Assembly: GCA_028818705.1 (NCBI GenBank)
Contig: JAPPNJ010000104.1
Location: forward strand, 83,934-147,933
Direction: 5' to 3'
Source: Candidatus Poribacteria bacterium
GTDB taxonomy: Bacteria; Poribacteria; WGA-4E; WGA-3G
Length of the DNA: 64,000 bases
Shown here: positions 1-8,927 of the stretch, piece after piece
How the letters are laid out: each line of letters starts with the position of its first letter
Position numbering within the stretch: position 1 is the stretch's first letter
Program-made: the position numbers and the translations under genes
Notes under the pieces: generated by a model
Databases searched by the model: none
What the model saw: only the letters and a program-made list of their open reading frames with translations
Told to the model about the DNA's origin: nothing

Positions 1-335
1 TCACAGAATGGCAGCAGGTGGCGGGTTCGCTAAACCGAGAAATTTCCGATTATCTTGCTGCTGGGGATCTATCCGCGGTTATGGAGATAAATCAGCGTCT
101 GTATCAGTTAGAGCGGAACTTGATAACTGAGGCTGGATTGCCCTTGCGCCCGTGGTTCAAACATCTCATCTACGCCCCGGGACTCAATACAGGCTATGCA
201 GCGGTCATTTTTCCCGGCGTTCTGGATGCCTTCGAGCATGGAGACGACGCGGCAGTGCATGCCGAAATTGATAAGCTCGTTATAGCGTTCACACAAATGA
301 TTCGGGGGATTAACGAAATCCGAAGAATGCTGTAG
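1..335 (+). CDS. M28-family metallopeptidase, C-terminal end (transferrin receptor-like dimerisation domain), partial
   Basis: The open frame runs in from the left edge (first full codon at 3) and stops with TAG at 333-335, so only about the last 110 residues are present. The sequence is mainly helical and contains the stretch LPLRPWFKHLIYAPG followed by a YAAVIFPGVLDA segment. This matches the C-terminal dimerisation domain of glutamate carboxypeptidase II/PSMA-like M28 peptidases, where the corresponding motif reads roughly RPFYRHVIYAP and FPGIYDA. The catalytic zinc domain would lie to the left and is not visible, so activity cannot be judged. A GTG at 18 could look like a start, but the domain continues upstream of it. 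The downstream 70 bases hold only short heptamer repeats. Family assignment is from recalled family motifs. Confidence 0.75.
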   Translation, partial: TEWQQVAGSLNREISDYLAAGDLSAVMEINQRLYQLERNLITEAGLPLRPWFKHLIYAPGLNTGYAAVIFPGVLDAFEHGDDAAVHAEIDKLVIAFTQMIRGINEIRRML

Positions 336-340
336 CTTAG

Positions 341-407
341 TGGTAGTCAGTAGTTAGTAGTCAGTTTTAGGAGTCGTCAGTTATCGGTTATCAGTTTAAG
401 CCAACTG
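341..407. repeat. Heptamer-period intergenic repeat (GTAGTCA-like)
   Basis: The gap between the peptidase and the ABC gene is filled with degenerate seven-base units such as tagtcag/tagttag followed by cagttatcggttatcag. The same type of sequence recurs near 3450, 12511, 13430, 29907, 48245, 58788 and 60321. No gene or clear terminator is seen in it. Confidence 0.6.
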
Positions 408-1448
408 CTAACTGCTATCGCTAATTGCTACTGCTGAAACCGCTTTCAACCGCACAACATCACCAAGCTGAAATGGGCAGCGGTAATCCGTCTGGACAAG
501 ATAGCACTCTCCATCGACCTCAACGCGGTAGGTAAAATCGTGTCCCTTAAACGCTTGCCCAACAACGCGTCCGTCTTTTATTCTACCGTTTCCAGCGTCA
601 GGTGACATCATCGTCAAACATTCGGGACGGATAGACAGCAGCATCTCTCCAGTTACCGCGCCTTCCACTGCTACGTGTCCAAACGGTGTCTCAGCGATCC
701 CGTTTTTCACATAAGCATTGACGAAATTCGTCTGTCCCAGAAAATCTGCGACATAAGCCGTTTTCGGCTGACGATATACAACTTCAGGTGTGCCTATCTG
801 TTCAACGGTGCCGTCCTTCATCACTGCCAACCGTTCAGCGAAACTCAACGCCTCCTCCTGGGCGTGGGTAACCAACACTGCACTAATCCCTTCAGATTTC
901 AGAAGTGCGCGCACTTCATCTCTCGTCGTTTGGCGTAACCCCGGATCAAGACTGGAAAAAGGCTCATCTAAAAGCAGCAGTTTTGGACGCGCAATGATGG
1001 AACGTGCCAGCGCAACCCGCTGCTGCTCGCCGCCAGAGAGATGATGTGGTAAGCGCGCATGTAAATCCGTCATACCAACCATATCCAACACTTCAAGTGC
1101 CCGCTCACGCCTCGTCTTTTTTGGGACCTTTCGGAGTCCAAAGGCAACATTATCAAGGACATTCTTATGTGGGAAAAGGGCGTAGTCTTGGAACACGAAA
1201 CCGATACCACGCGATTCAGGTGGAACGTAAACACTGTCGCTTGCAAGAGAACGTTCTGCCATAGAGATTGTTCCAGCATCCGCCTGCTCGAAACCCGCTA
1301 TTATGCGCAAGGTAGTCGTTTTTCCGCAACCGCTCGGTCCCAAGAGGGCAAAGATTTCTCCTGGGTAAACCGTAAAACTAACATCCTTTACTACCGGCGT
1401 GTCTCCAAAACGTTTTGTAATGGATTCAACTGTAAGCAGTGGTGTCAT
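408..1448 (-). CDS. ABC transporter ATP-binding protein, Fe3+/polyamine importer type (FbpC/PotA-like)
   Basis: This 346-residue protein is a complete importer ATPase of the CUT1/iron-polyamine type. Visible motifs in order are Walker A GPSGCGKTT (37-45), the Q-loop in GFVFQDYALFP (about 83-93), the signature LSGGEQ (137-142), Walker B LLLLDEP (157-163) and the H-loop His195. The last ~110 residues form a TOBE_2-like regulatory domain (SIRPECLTMM region). It would hydrolyse ATP on the cytoplasmic face to power uptake of an iron or polyamine-like solute. No permease or binding protein gene is adjacent, so the substrate is unknown. The neighbouring upstream gene encodes an unrelated polytopic membrane protein. 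Length is normal for the family. Confidence 0.9.
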   Translation of the reverse strand: MTPLLTVESITKRFGDTPVVKDVSFTVYPGEIFALLGPSGCGKTTTLRIIAGFEQADAGTISMAERSLASDSVYVPPESRGIGFVFQDYALFPHKNVLDNVAFGLRKVPKKTRRERALEVLDMVGMTDLHARLPHHLSGGEQQRVALARSIIARPKLLLLDEPFSSLDPGLRQTTRDEVRALLKSEGISAVLVTHAQEEALSFAERLAVMKDGTVEQIGTPEVVYRQPKTAYVADFLGQTNFVNAYVKNGIAETPFGHVAVEGAVTGEMLLSIRPECLTMMSPDAGNGRIKDGRVVGQAFKGHDFTYRVEVDGECYLVQTDYRCPFQLGDVVRLKAVSAVAISDSS

Positions 1449-1514
1449 ACCCTAATCTCCAATTGCAGTTTGCTAATAGCAATTCACTATTCGTAATTCG
1501 CAGTTCGCTAATCG

Positions 1515-3446
1515 CTAAAGTGTATGTCCCGCCCCCGACGAAGGCATCCAAAGATTCAACGCAAAACTAATCAGACTCAAAATACTTCGCGGAATATAAT
1601 CTCCCAAAACCAATCCGAGGAAAAAGGGAATCGCTTTCCGATACATCTGCCATCCCCAGAAACGGAGAATTAGAAACTTAAGTAGCCAACTCACCATCAC
1701 CGGAAATCAGAAGTAGATGAGTCCACCCCACGATGCCCCTGAAAGCACATAACCCGATGGATGAAGCGTCCACCACAGCAGACGCGTCCGTAAAAAATTA
1801 AGCAGGAATACAAACGCAAATCCGCCACACATAAAAGTAACTGCACTGATATCGGGTTCTTTCGGGTGTTGTAACCAACTCTGAAGCGGATTGAAGCTCT
1901 CCCATCCAAAACGCCCAACAACCCCTTGGCACCGTGCGAGTACGCCGTAGTGATATGCCACTTGTAGATACGTCCAGAATGTCGCTAACGCACCCACTGC
2001 GATAGCAAGTGCCATACCCAAAAGCAGGGTCTTTCCCGGCATGCCTGACCGATCACCAATACGAAGTGATTCAATCTGATTGGGCATTGGATGCGAGCGA
2101 TTGCAACGATTGAAGGCGTAGAGGAAGGTCATTATCGTAAGATTCGCCGCACCTAATTGCCGTGTCCCGAACATGTGCACCATCATTTGCCGCGGATTGA
2201 TACCAATAACTTCGTGGTAGGGTGGACCAAGTTCAGCACGGACGCGCCCTATCGCAACAGCGAAGGCGATAAATAGGGCGTAAAACACACCGATTGCCCA
2301 CAACGACATACCAGCGAGGTAGCAGAACGCAAAGACTACCGCTATACTCAGCACTGTCATAACAGCCACTGTCCGATAAGAGAACGGTTCAGTGCTATCG
2401 TCCCCGCGTTCACGTCCTATGATGTGTCGGAAGAAGCGGGCAAAATGCCGACGGCTCATCCAAAGCGTTAGTGCCGCAATACCCACCCATGCCCCAGAGG
2501 CACGGTCGTTGAGATGTAGAACGCTGATATTTGTAACACCGACCATGCTCGCAATCACGCGTTCTGCCCGGGTGAGCCAGAAAAAGAACCACGTCGAAAA
2601 TGCCAGGTCTAACGGCATAAAATAGGTCAACCCGACAATGGCAAGGTTGAACGACATTGAGGCGTAGCCAATCGCATTCCAAGGACGTTCCGTAAAATGC
2701 TTGTCGAGTCGGTAGTTCGGTGGCAATGCCGGAATAGCGGGAAAAATATCGTGCAATCCTGCTATTACGCGGAGCAACGCAGCAATTCCAAATCCAAACC
2801 AGAGCGCGCGGGATCGGAAAAAATTACGATTCGTCGTCATCTGCAACGGCAATTGCGTTAGTGGGAAACTCAGTTTTTCACGCTCCATCCACTGTTTGCG
2901 GAGTAGCAGTCCCAAACAGAGCAGTGAACCGTAGAGGACGAATATAAATCCCGACCAGATGAGGGCAGGTTTCACCCAGATACGCAGATGTTCTGCCCAA
3001 TAAATGCTCGATTCGCCCTCGTAATATCCCGCTAACCACTCGAAGTCGTGTACAGTCAACCATGATGGGATGTAGTGCAAGAAAAGCTGCGCCCATTCAT
3101 TTTCAGGGGTTGCGAACCAGAACGGATGTGCAAGCGTACCCATCAGAATTGCCATCATCGCGTGCCCAGAAATAGTGGACACCATCGTTACCATAACATA
3201 GATAAGAAGCAATTCTGCGGTGGTAAAGGCAATACGGGGTGAGAACTTACGAAGTAGGACGTTAAGCCCAAGGAGTACGACCAACGTAAAGACGGCGTTG
3301 GAGAACGGCGAGACGAGCGTATAAACCGCATACCAAAGTTCACTGGCTATGCCTACCCAATAAGCGTTAATAACAACTAAGATGAGTCCGACGACAATCG
3401 CTTTTTTGGTGATAACATCGGGGCGGTTCGCGGTTCTGTCATTCAT
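1515..3446 (-). pseudogene. DUF6785/DUF6784-like polytopic membrane protein interrupted by an in-frame TGA
   Basis: The frame opens at an ATG (3446) and encodes 579 residues with many hydrophobic segments, then meets TGA at 1707-1709. The same frame continues without shift for 63 more codons to a stop at 1515. The continuation (LLKFLILRFWGWQMYRKAIP and a final hydrophobic helix) is the C-terminal part typical of this family, which usually has a KWLILRYGGLRLYR-like motif. The stop sits between YF and FP, where I recall relatives having tryptophan, so TGG to TGA is the simplest reading. Joined length would be about 643 residues, as expected for the family. The EKLSFPLTQLPLQM segment is another family hallmark. 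It could be a recent nonsense mutation, a sequencing error or readthrough. Function of the family is not known to me. Confidence 0.7.
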
Positions 3447-3530
3447 TTTTTGCTGTTAGCGGTTAGCAGTTTGCTGTTAGTGTGTGGCAGTTGCGTATTG
3501 CGTGCTGCCATAAAACTTTTTTGCTAATTG
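3447..3530. repeat. Degenerate heptamer repeat between genes
   Basis: The short gap contains repeated tgctgttagcggttagcag-like units with roughly seven-base periodicity, the same class as at 341-407. No promoter is obvious. Confidence 0.4.
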
Positions 3531-5081
3531 CTATTCGCTATCTGCTATTGGTTCGGGTTTTTCGGGTGTGTCTGCTTGCGTCGTTGATGGCAGTTCTGTG
3601 TCTTCTGGGATTGGGTCGAAATATTTTTCAATCTCCTCTGCTTTAATGATGCGGATTGCTTCCTGCAACTGCCGATCGTAATCCAAATTGACTACCGATT
3701 CAATCCCGACGTGTAGATTGAATAGCTCCTCGGCGCGCTGTTTCAACCATCGTAGACTCACAATGATTCGTTCTTCTTCAAGCATTTCTTGTAGTTTTGG
3801 AAGTTCGGTTTCAAGTAAAGAGAAATCTTTCGGCATTTCCCCCGGACGTTGATAGTGGTCATCAATCCATTTTGTGACGAAATCTCTGAGCGTACCGTTT
3901 GCATCCACCTTTCTTAGCATTAACTGTTCTATCTCATCGGGTTCCTCAGGTTCGATAGGGACTTGCGGGGTAATACCTACATCGTTAATTGAGGTGCCGT
4001 TGGGTGTATAATAGGTGGAGATGGTCAGCGACATTGAGCCACCATCTACTAACGGGTAACGTTTCTGCACCACGCCTTTGCCATAAGTTTTCTGTCCAAC
4101 AAGGATCCCACGGCGGGCATCCTTAATCGCACCCGCCACGATTTCAGAAGCACTCGCACTGTATTCATTAACCAAAACGATCAGCGGGATGTCCGGTGGA
4201 CACAGGAGATCAGGTGTCGCAGGGTATTCCTCATTAAACTCTCTACGTTTTCCTTTTGTTGAAACAATAAGGCCGTCATCAATAAAGGCATCGGCGATGT
4301 GGTACGCAGCATTCAGCAAGCCACCTTGGTTGTCCCGTAAATCTAAAATAAGTGCTTTCATACCGGCGGTTTTATGTGCTTCGAGGGCTTCAGTAAATTC
4401 GCCTTCTGTACCATCTTCGCGCCGACTACCGATAAACCCAGTTATCCGAATGTAGCCGGTATTGCCTTCAAGCATTGTTGACTTGACGCTATTGACGGGA
4501 ATTTTGCCACGCGTCAGTGTCACATCAAAAGGCTCAAGAAATTTGCGTTGCACCGTGATCGTTACATCCGTACCGAGTTCACCTCTGAGTAAGTTGATAA
4601 CATCGTCGAATCGCATACCAGATTTTTCGCTCAAATGGATCCGTTTTCCGTTGACTTTGGTAATGTAATCTCCGGCTTGGAGGTTCGCAAGCGCAGCGGG
4701 TGTGTTCGGAATGGGTTTAGAAATCTTGATGAAACCTTGATGGTCATAGTAGAGGTGGATACCGAGTCCTCCAAATTGCGCATTATATAGATTTTCAATA
4801 GCACGTTGATGTTCCTTCTGGGTAACGTAATATGTGTACGGATCATTGAGAGATGCCAGAGCGCCTTTGATTGAACCACGGAACATCTCACTGCTATCGT
4901 CGATCGGTTTATAGTAGTTTTTTTCGGCAATGCGGATAGCATCTTCAACCGCATCGCTTAGCATTTCTTGCGTAACACGTCCATTGCCACTCACAGCACT
5001 TCTTTCATTCGGGCTAATGAGGAGAAATGGGATGCCGATAGCGATCACTAAAACGATGAAGGACAGGGTGTATCTTTTCAT
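3531..5081 (-). CDS. C-terminal processing peptidase, S41 family (CtpA-like)
   Basis: A 516-residue secreted or membrane-anchored serine protease. The N-terminus has one hydrophobic segment (residues 5-24) acting as signal or anchor. A PDZ domain follows at about 100-190 (GGLGIHLYY, QAGDYITKVNG), then the S41 catalytic core. The Ser-Lys motif is visible: SASASE at 308-313 with Ser310, then TYGKG with Lys335 and Gln339; the 25-residue Ser-Lys spacing matches CtpA/CtpB enzymes. Such proteases trim or degrade periplasmic proteins through their C-termini. The start is supported by AGGA seven bases upstream. The acidic, proline-rich tail (last ~25 residues) is unusual but not diagnostic. A candidate promoter lies 65-90 bases upstream. 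Confidence 0.92.
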   Translation of the reverse strand: MKRYTLSFIVLVIAIGIPFLLISPNERSAVSGNGRVTQEMLSDAVEDAIRIAEKNYYKPIDDSSEMFRGSIKGALASLNDPYTYYVTQKEHQRAIENLYNAQFGGLGIHLYYDHQGFIKISKPIPNTPAALANLQAGDYITKVNGKRIHLSEKSGMRFDDVINLLRGELGTDVTITVQRKFLEPFDVTLTRGKIPVNSVKSTMLEGNTGYIRITGFIGSRREDGTEGEFTEALEAHKTAGMKALILDLRDNQGGLLNAAYHIADAFIDDGLIVSTKGKRREFNEEYPATPDLLCPPDIPLIVLVNEYSASASEIVAGAIKDARRGILVGQKTYGKGVVQKRYPLVDGGSMSLTISTYYTPNGTSINDVGITPQVPIEPEEPDEIEQLMLRKVDANGTLRDFVTKWIDDHYQRPGEMPKDFSLLETELPKLQEMLEEERIIVSLRWLKQRAEELFNLHVGIESVVNLDYDRQLQEAIRIIKAEEIEKYFDPIPEDTELPSTTQADTPEKPEPIADSE

Positions 5082-5143
5082 GAGAATTTCCTCTGCGGTT
5101 TAAGGTCTGCGCGTATTTGTTGCGATTTTCAAAGTTTCACTCT

Positions 5144-5172
5144 ATTTTAACATGTATTCAACATCGATGCAA
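5144..5172 (-). promoter_or_regulatory. Candidate sigma70-type promoter of the S41 protease gene
   Basis: On the minus strand TTGCAT (5172-5167) and TAAAAT (5149-5144) are separated by 17 bases, upstream of the protease start at 5081. The -10 box is good, the -35 box weak. Confidence 0.45.
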
Positions 5173-5191
5173 TACAATTTTCACTTAACTG

Positions 5192-5314
5192 CAGAGGCAT
5201 TCAGTTTTCGGTTTTTTGAGTGCGTTATGGGCAATAGGGGGCACTGCTTTCGGCAAGCATCGGGGTTACAAACCCCTCCTACAAGAGGGATTCGTGACAA
5301 TTGAATGGCTCTGC
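5192..5314. mobile_element. MITE copy 1 (about 123 bp, TIR, 9-bp target duplication)
   Basis: The element begins CAGAGGCATTCAGTT and ends with the imperfect inverse AATTGAATGGCTCTG plus one base. It is flanked by the direct repeat ACTTAACTG at 5183-5191 and 5315-5323, a 9-bp target site duplication. Copies of the same element lie at 6318, 26056, 26552 and 26685. It has no coding capacity, so a transposase must act in trans. The right flank abuts the stop of the acyltransferase gene at 5317. Confidence 0.85.
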
Positions 5315-5316
5315 AC

Positions 5317-6228
5317 TTAACTGCTATCGACCGGCTGCGTCTTCCATCGATTGTGCAACCATAACCACTGTTCTGGATACTTGTGGATATACGATTCCAG
5401 CTGCTTCAGCATCCGTGTTGTATATACTTCAATGTCTCGTTCTGAATCGTCCGAGGTCTCGACATAAATTGGATCCGAAATATAGACGTGGTGTCTGTCG
5501 TCGGGTTGGCGGATACTTAATGAAAAGAGGAGTGGTGCTCCAGTTTTGAGTGCTAACACAGCAGGTGCACGGGCTGCCGATGCGGTTTTTCCCATAAAAT
5601 TAACAAATATACCCTCTGGACCTGCATTCTGGTCAGCGAAAAACCCAACCGCCTCGTTGTTTTTTAGTGCACGCAATGTCTCTCGGATGGCTCGGTTTCG
5701 GGGAATCAACCGCAAACTCATCTGCTCTCGATGTCGCCAAATATAGGTGTTGAGCAGAGGGTTCTTCAATGGAAAAGCAATCGCTTTCGCACGATCAGGA
5801 ATTAATGCCCCGTATGTCAGTGAAAGGAGTTCCCAATTCCCAAAATGTGGCAGAAACACAATTGCCCCTTTCCTTTTCGCTAAAGCATCGTGGAGATTTT
5901 CCGCACCTTCCACAGTGACCTCTCGCCAAATATTGTCGGCGTTGAGTTTAGGAAACCGAAGGAACTCAATGCAGGTCTTCCCGACATTGATAAAGCTTGC
6001 CTTACAAATTTCTGTACAGTGTGCCGTTGTGAAATGTCTACTGAACGCGGTTTGTAAATTGCCCAAAGCAATCTCCCGCCGCTTTTTGACGAGATGATAA
6101 TATAGGATGCCAATACCGCGCCCGACTTGCATCGCCCACGCTTTAGGCAAGCGACGACACCACCACCCGAAAGTAGACACTATCCAATATATCCATCTAT
6201 CTCCCCATGTGGACTGCTCGCGCTGCAT
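5317..6228 (-). CDS. Lysophospholipid/lipid A acyltransferase, LpxL/HtrB family
   Basis: A 303-residue acyltransferase when started at the ATG at 6228, which has AAGGAG seven bases upstream; the longer frame to 6276 lacks such a site and begins with non-family sequence. The HX4E catalytic motif is visible as HFGNWE (His128, Glu133), followed by the conserved GFFADQNAG segment and FVNFMGK. Enzymes of this family add secondary acyl chains to lipid A or related lipids at the inner membrane, which argues for a Gram-negative type envelope. The substrate here is not certain because the family also includes other glycolipid acyltransferases. The stop lies three bases inside the target duplication of a MITE, so the insertion created the present 3' end or sits exactly after it. 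Confidence 0.85.
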   Translation of the reverse strand: MQREQSTWGDRWIYWIVSTFGWWCRRLPKAWAMQVGRGIGILYYHLVKKRREIALGNLQTAFSRHFTTAHCTEICKASFINVGKTCIEFLRFPKLNADNIWREVTVEGAENLHDALAKRKGAIVFLPHFGNWELLSLTYGALIPDRAKAIAFPLKNPLLNTYIWRHREQMSLRLIPRNRAIRETLRALKNNEAVGFFADQNAGPEGIFVNFMGKTASAARAPAVLALKTGAPLLFSLSIRQPDDRHHVYISDPIYVETSDDSERDIEVYTTRMLKQLESYIHKYPEQWLWLHNRWKTQPVDSS

Positions 6229-6317
6229 CTCAACGCTCCTTCGCCTAAATCTCGTAATAGATAGAGTATACCACACCTATCTGTGCTACGCAATACCGGA
6301 CAGCCCTAACCATAAAT

Positions 6318-6441
6318 CAGAGGCATTCAGTTTTCGGTTTTTTGAGTGCGTTATGGGCAATAGGGGGGTGCTGCTTTCGGCAAGAATCGGGGTTCCAAAC
6401 CCCTCCTACAAGAGTGATTCGTGACAATTGAATGGCTCTGG
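6318..6441. mobile_element. MITE copy 2
   Basis: Starts CAGAGGCATTCAGTT and ends TTGAATGGCTCTG plus G. The flanks carry the 9-bp direct repeat ACCATAAAT at 6309-6317 and 6442-6450. Sequence is nearly identical to copy 1, including an internal TCGGGGTT...AACCCCTCC inverted stretch. Confidence 0.85.
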
Positions 6442-6540
6442 ACCATAAATACCTTTCCCTTGATGTAAAGCATCGAATGTGCTAAAATATCGTGTGTATA
6501 TAGTAAATTCCCTTAGAACAGCCGCAAATTTACTGTTTTT

Positions 6541-6665
6541 AACCCCCTAAAGCATCAACCGTTGAATGCCGAATCAACGGTATGAAGCCCATATGGGCTT
6601 CCGAATCAACGGTATTCATGCCGTGTGGCATGAACCGGGGCATTCAACGCCCCTTATCAGGGGGA
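6541..6665. repeat. Nested hairpin repeat cluster (GAATCAACGGTA-hairpin-CCGGGG family)
   Basis: Two small hairpins, GAAGCCCATATGGGCTTC and TTCATGCCGTGTGGCATGAA, each follow GAATCAACGGTA-like sequence. They are enclosed by an outer inverted repeat GTTGAATGCC...GGCATTCAAC. Similar units with different stem sequences occur at 48321-48375 and 52428-52640. The cluster sits upstream of the membrane protein gene at 6714 and could act in mRNA stability or as a mobile hairpin element. Confidence 0.7.
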
Positions 6666-6713
6666 CTTTAAGAAGAAATATGCAAGTTCTATTCCATTAG
6701 ATTTGAGGAAAAT

Positions 6714-7592
6714 ATGCAAGAACACAATGAATTAGACCCTACAAATAATAATCAAATCGAGACCCTATCCCTACAGCCGATGCATTTCACAAGTATCTTG
6801 GACGGAATGTTCAGCCTCTACGGAAGAAACTTCCGGCTTTTCTTCGGGATCATAGCAGCTTACCTCGTCTTAGGATTTGCTATAGATCAGATTTCTGCTT
6901 TGCTGAGCACAGGCGATGCTGTATCTTCCACAAATATTGTGATATCGGTATTCACTGGCATCTGTAGGGTTGTCGTAATTACTTTAGTCAGTGCAGGGTT
7001 AACCTACGCCAGCGCGCGGATCTGCTTAGATAGAATAATTACTTCAGGAGATGCGTTGCAGCAGGCACGGCAACATTTTTGGGCTTACTTTGGTGCTGTT
7101 TTTTTCTGGAGTTTGGCTGTAGGAGGTTTGGCTGTTACAATCATCGGTATCCCATTTGCAATTTATTTTGGAGTTCGGTGGGGACTTTATGGCGTTCCTG
7201 TAATGATTGAGGGTAGTAGGGCGTGGAATGCGTTGGGACGCAGCACCGAGTTGGTAAGAGGCTCTTGGTGGCGAGTGTTTGGTATTATGTTGGTGATCAC
7301 GCTAATCACTTTGATGATTGTATATGTACTTCAGAATTCTCTTGATTATGTTCTTTCTTCAATGGGTGTTCCTAAAGCCGAGGAACCTGCAAACACTTTA
7401 GAAAGCATTCGTCATCTTTTTATTTCGGATGTGAATGAGATTGGCTGGTCTGCTTATACAATTCGCAGTTTTGTCCAACTATGTATTACCGCATTCATAA
7501 TGCCGATTGAGCGTATCGGATTTACACTCCTCTACTTCGATCAGCGGATTCGGAAAGAAGGCTTTGGTGTTGCCAGACAAGTAATGGAATAA
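6714..7592 (+). CDS. Polytopic membrane protein, glycerophosphodiester phosphodiesterase membrane-domain-like
   Basis: A 292-residue integral membrane protein with about six hydrophobic segments (approximately 43-62, 76-97, 125-155, 181-205, 240-270). The segment ILDGMFSLYGRNFRLFF near residue 29 is characteristic of the membrane domain found in YciC/GDPD-associated proteins, which starts with a similar amphipathic helix before the first TM. The start ATG is preceded by GAGG five bases upstream. No enzyme domain is attached, so the role is unknown. It is followed 135 bases later by a second protein of similar architecture on the same strand, suggesting they work together or arose by divergence. 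Confidence 0.65.
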   Translation: MQEHNELDPTNNNQIETLSLQPMHFTSILDGMFSLYGRNFRLFFGIIAAYLVLGFAIDQISALLSTGDAVSSTNIVISVFTGICRVVVITLVSAGLTYASARICLDRIITSGDALQQARQHFWAYFGAVFFWSLAVGGLAVTIIGIPFAIYFGVRWGLYGVPVMIEGSRAWNALGRSTELVRGSWWRVFGIMLVITLITLMIVYVLQNSLDYVLSSMGVPKAEEPANTLESIRHLFISDVNEIGWSAYTIRSFVQLCITAFIMPIERIGFTLLYFDQRIRKEGFGVARQVME

Positions 7593-7636
7593 AAGCATCC
7601 ATAGGCATCAATTTTAAACAGGACTTACGCAATTTT

Positions 7637-7658
7637 ATAGTGAATTTTAGAATTACCT
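7637..7658. repeat. Recurrent intergenic motif TTTTAGAATTAC, copy 1
   Basis: Sequence atagtgaattttagaattac. Close variants are at 26197-26220, 32498-32520 and 33923-33947, always between genes and usually next to GCGAGG..CCTCGC repeats. Confidence 0.5.
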
Positions 7659-7726
7659 GAACCCTGTGAGACAGCGAGGTTAGGAAACCTCGCCAGCGGA
7701 AGCAGCAAACGCGATGTGAAGGAATC

Positions 7727-8920
7727 ATGATGGCTGACAACCAACGCACCAATCTCGCCAGAACAATTGTCAAATTGTATTGGACACATTGGGCACTGTT
7801 CTGGCGTATCATGCTCCCGGTTGCTATCCTTGCAATCGGATTGAATGTCGCACAAAATTTCCGTCTTGACGCGTTATTTGAAAAGACTATAGGTAATATG
7901 ACGCCAAGTTACCCAAACGGACATGTTTCCATACCCGTCAGTAGTATCAGCACCGCTTACGGAATCCATCCAACCGTAGCCAGTTCGGACACAAATCCTA
8001 CTACAAATACGAGATATCCATTCCATACAACTTATCAACTCTTCCCTGTTCCGTCTGTTAGAGTAACCAACAATCGCAGCATAACATGGGAATGGGAATT
8101 TAAGTTCCAAAGTTTTTATTCCACGCATCTATTCCTTTTACTCCTAATCCTCTGCCCATTATCCCTTGCCGTTGCTCGCGTATCCTGCCCTTCACGGATT
8201 TATGATAATGCTACGGAGGTAGCACCGCCGACTGCCCGTGAAATGTGGCGACAGACTGGACGCAAGGCATTTACAGTTTTTGTCACTTTTCTGCTGTTTC
8301 CATTGCTTGTGGATGTGGTGGCTAATTTTTATGCCTTGATCTCATGGCTGCTATCTTTACTAAATTGGAGGTTGGACCCAAACTTACTATTCCTGCCGAC
8401 ACGCATTGCGGGCTTTGCCTACTCATCTTTCCAAGTGTTGAATGCGACCTTACTATTCCCACTGATGTTGGTTTCACATATCTATTTATTCGTGGTGTTA
8501 AGTCTCTACAACCCGTGTTTAATCCTTGAGAACAACTCGATCATAGGGATTTTCCGTAGGAGCTATGCGCTGGTTAGCGGCGCGAGGTTGCGTTTCTTCG
8601 GGATATATCTTCTGATGGGCTGGATTACTTCGATTATCACCTCTGTTCTATTGGGTACGGTATTGTTAGTATTTTCCATATTTATCCCTGATCTTGCACA
8701 GATACGTGCAGCACTCTTTCCGCTTAAATTCTTGCTCCTCTTCATCGGTGGTGACATTGAGGTGGTGTTACCTCAGATGCTGGGCGCGTCCGTTACAATG
8801 GTGATCCATGTTGTTAAAGGTTTAGTCGTTACCTTTTTGGTCCCGATATGGGGAATCCTAACGACACACCTCTACTTAGAACGCGCAGGTGTGAATCCAG
8901 ATTCTATAACTGATAACTGA
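7727..8920 (+). CDS. Polytopic membrane protein of unknown function
   Basis: A 397-residue protein with an N-terminal cytoplasmic helix, a first TM near 25-42, a long extracytoplasmic loop (about 45-125) with Thr/Ser/Tyr-rich sequence, and five or more further TMs to the C-terminus. The last third (SIIGIFRRSYALVSGARLRFF) resembles the helix-TM pattern of the preceding gene product. AAGGA lies three bases before the first ATG and six before a second ATG at 7730, so the true start may be 7730. I do not recognise a functional motif. Its position after a related membrane protein suggests a two-gene unit. Confidence 0.6.
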   Translation: MMADNQRTNLARTIVKLYWTHWALFWRIMLPVAILAIGLNVAQNFRLDALFEKTIGNMTPSYPNGHVSIPVSSISTAYGIHPTVASSDTNPTTNTRYPFHTTYQLFPVPSVRVTNNRSITWEWEFKFQSFYSTHLFLLLLILCPLSLAVARVSCPSRIYDNATEVAPPTAREMWRQTGRKAFTVFVTFLLFPLLVDVVANFYALISWLLSLLNWRLDPNLLFLPTRIAGFAYSSFQVLNATLLFPLMLVSHIYLFVVLSLYNPCLILENNSIIGIFRRSYALVSGARLRFFGIYLLMGWITSIITSVLLGTVLLVFSIFIPDLAQIRAALFPLKFLLLFIGGDIEVVLPQMLGASVTMVIHVVKGLVVTFLVPIWGILTTHLYLERAGVNPDSITDN

Positions 8921-8927
8921 TAACTAT

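Noticed and set aside
1698..1709. Selenocysteine at the TGA in the DUF6785-like gene
   Set aside because: The position is not a redox site, homologues as recalled carry Trp, and no hairpin of suitable spacing follows; nonsense mutation or error is simpler.
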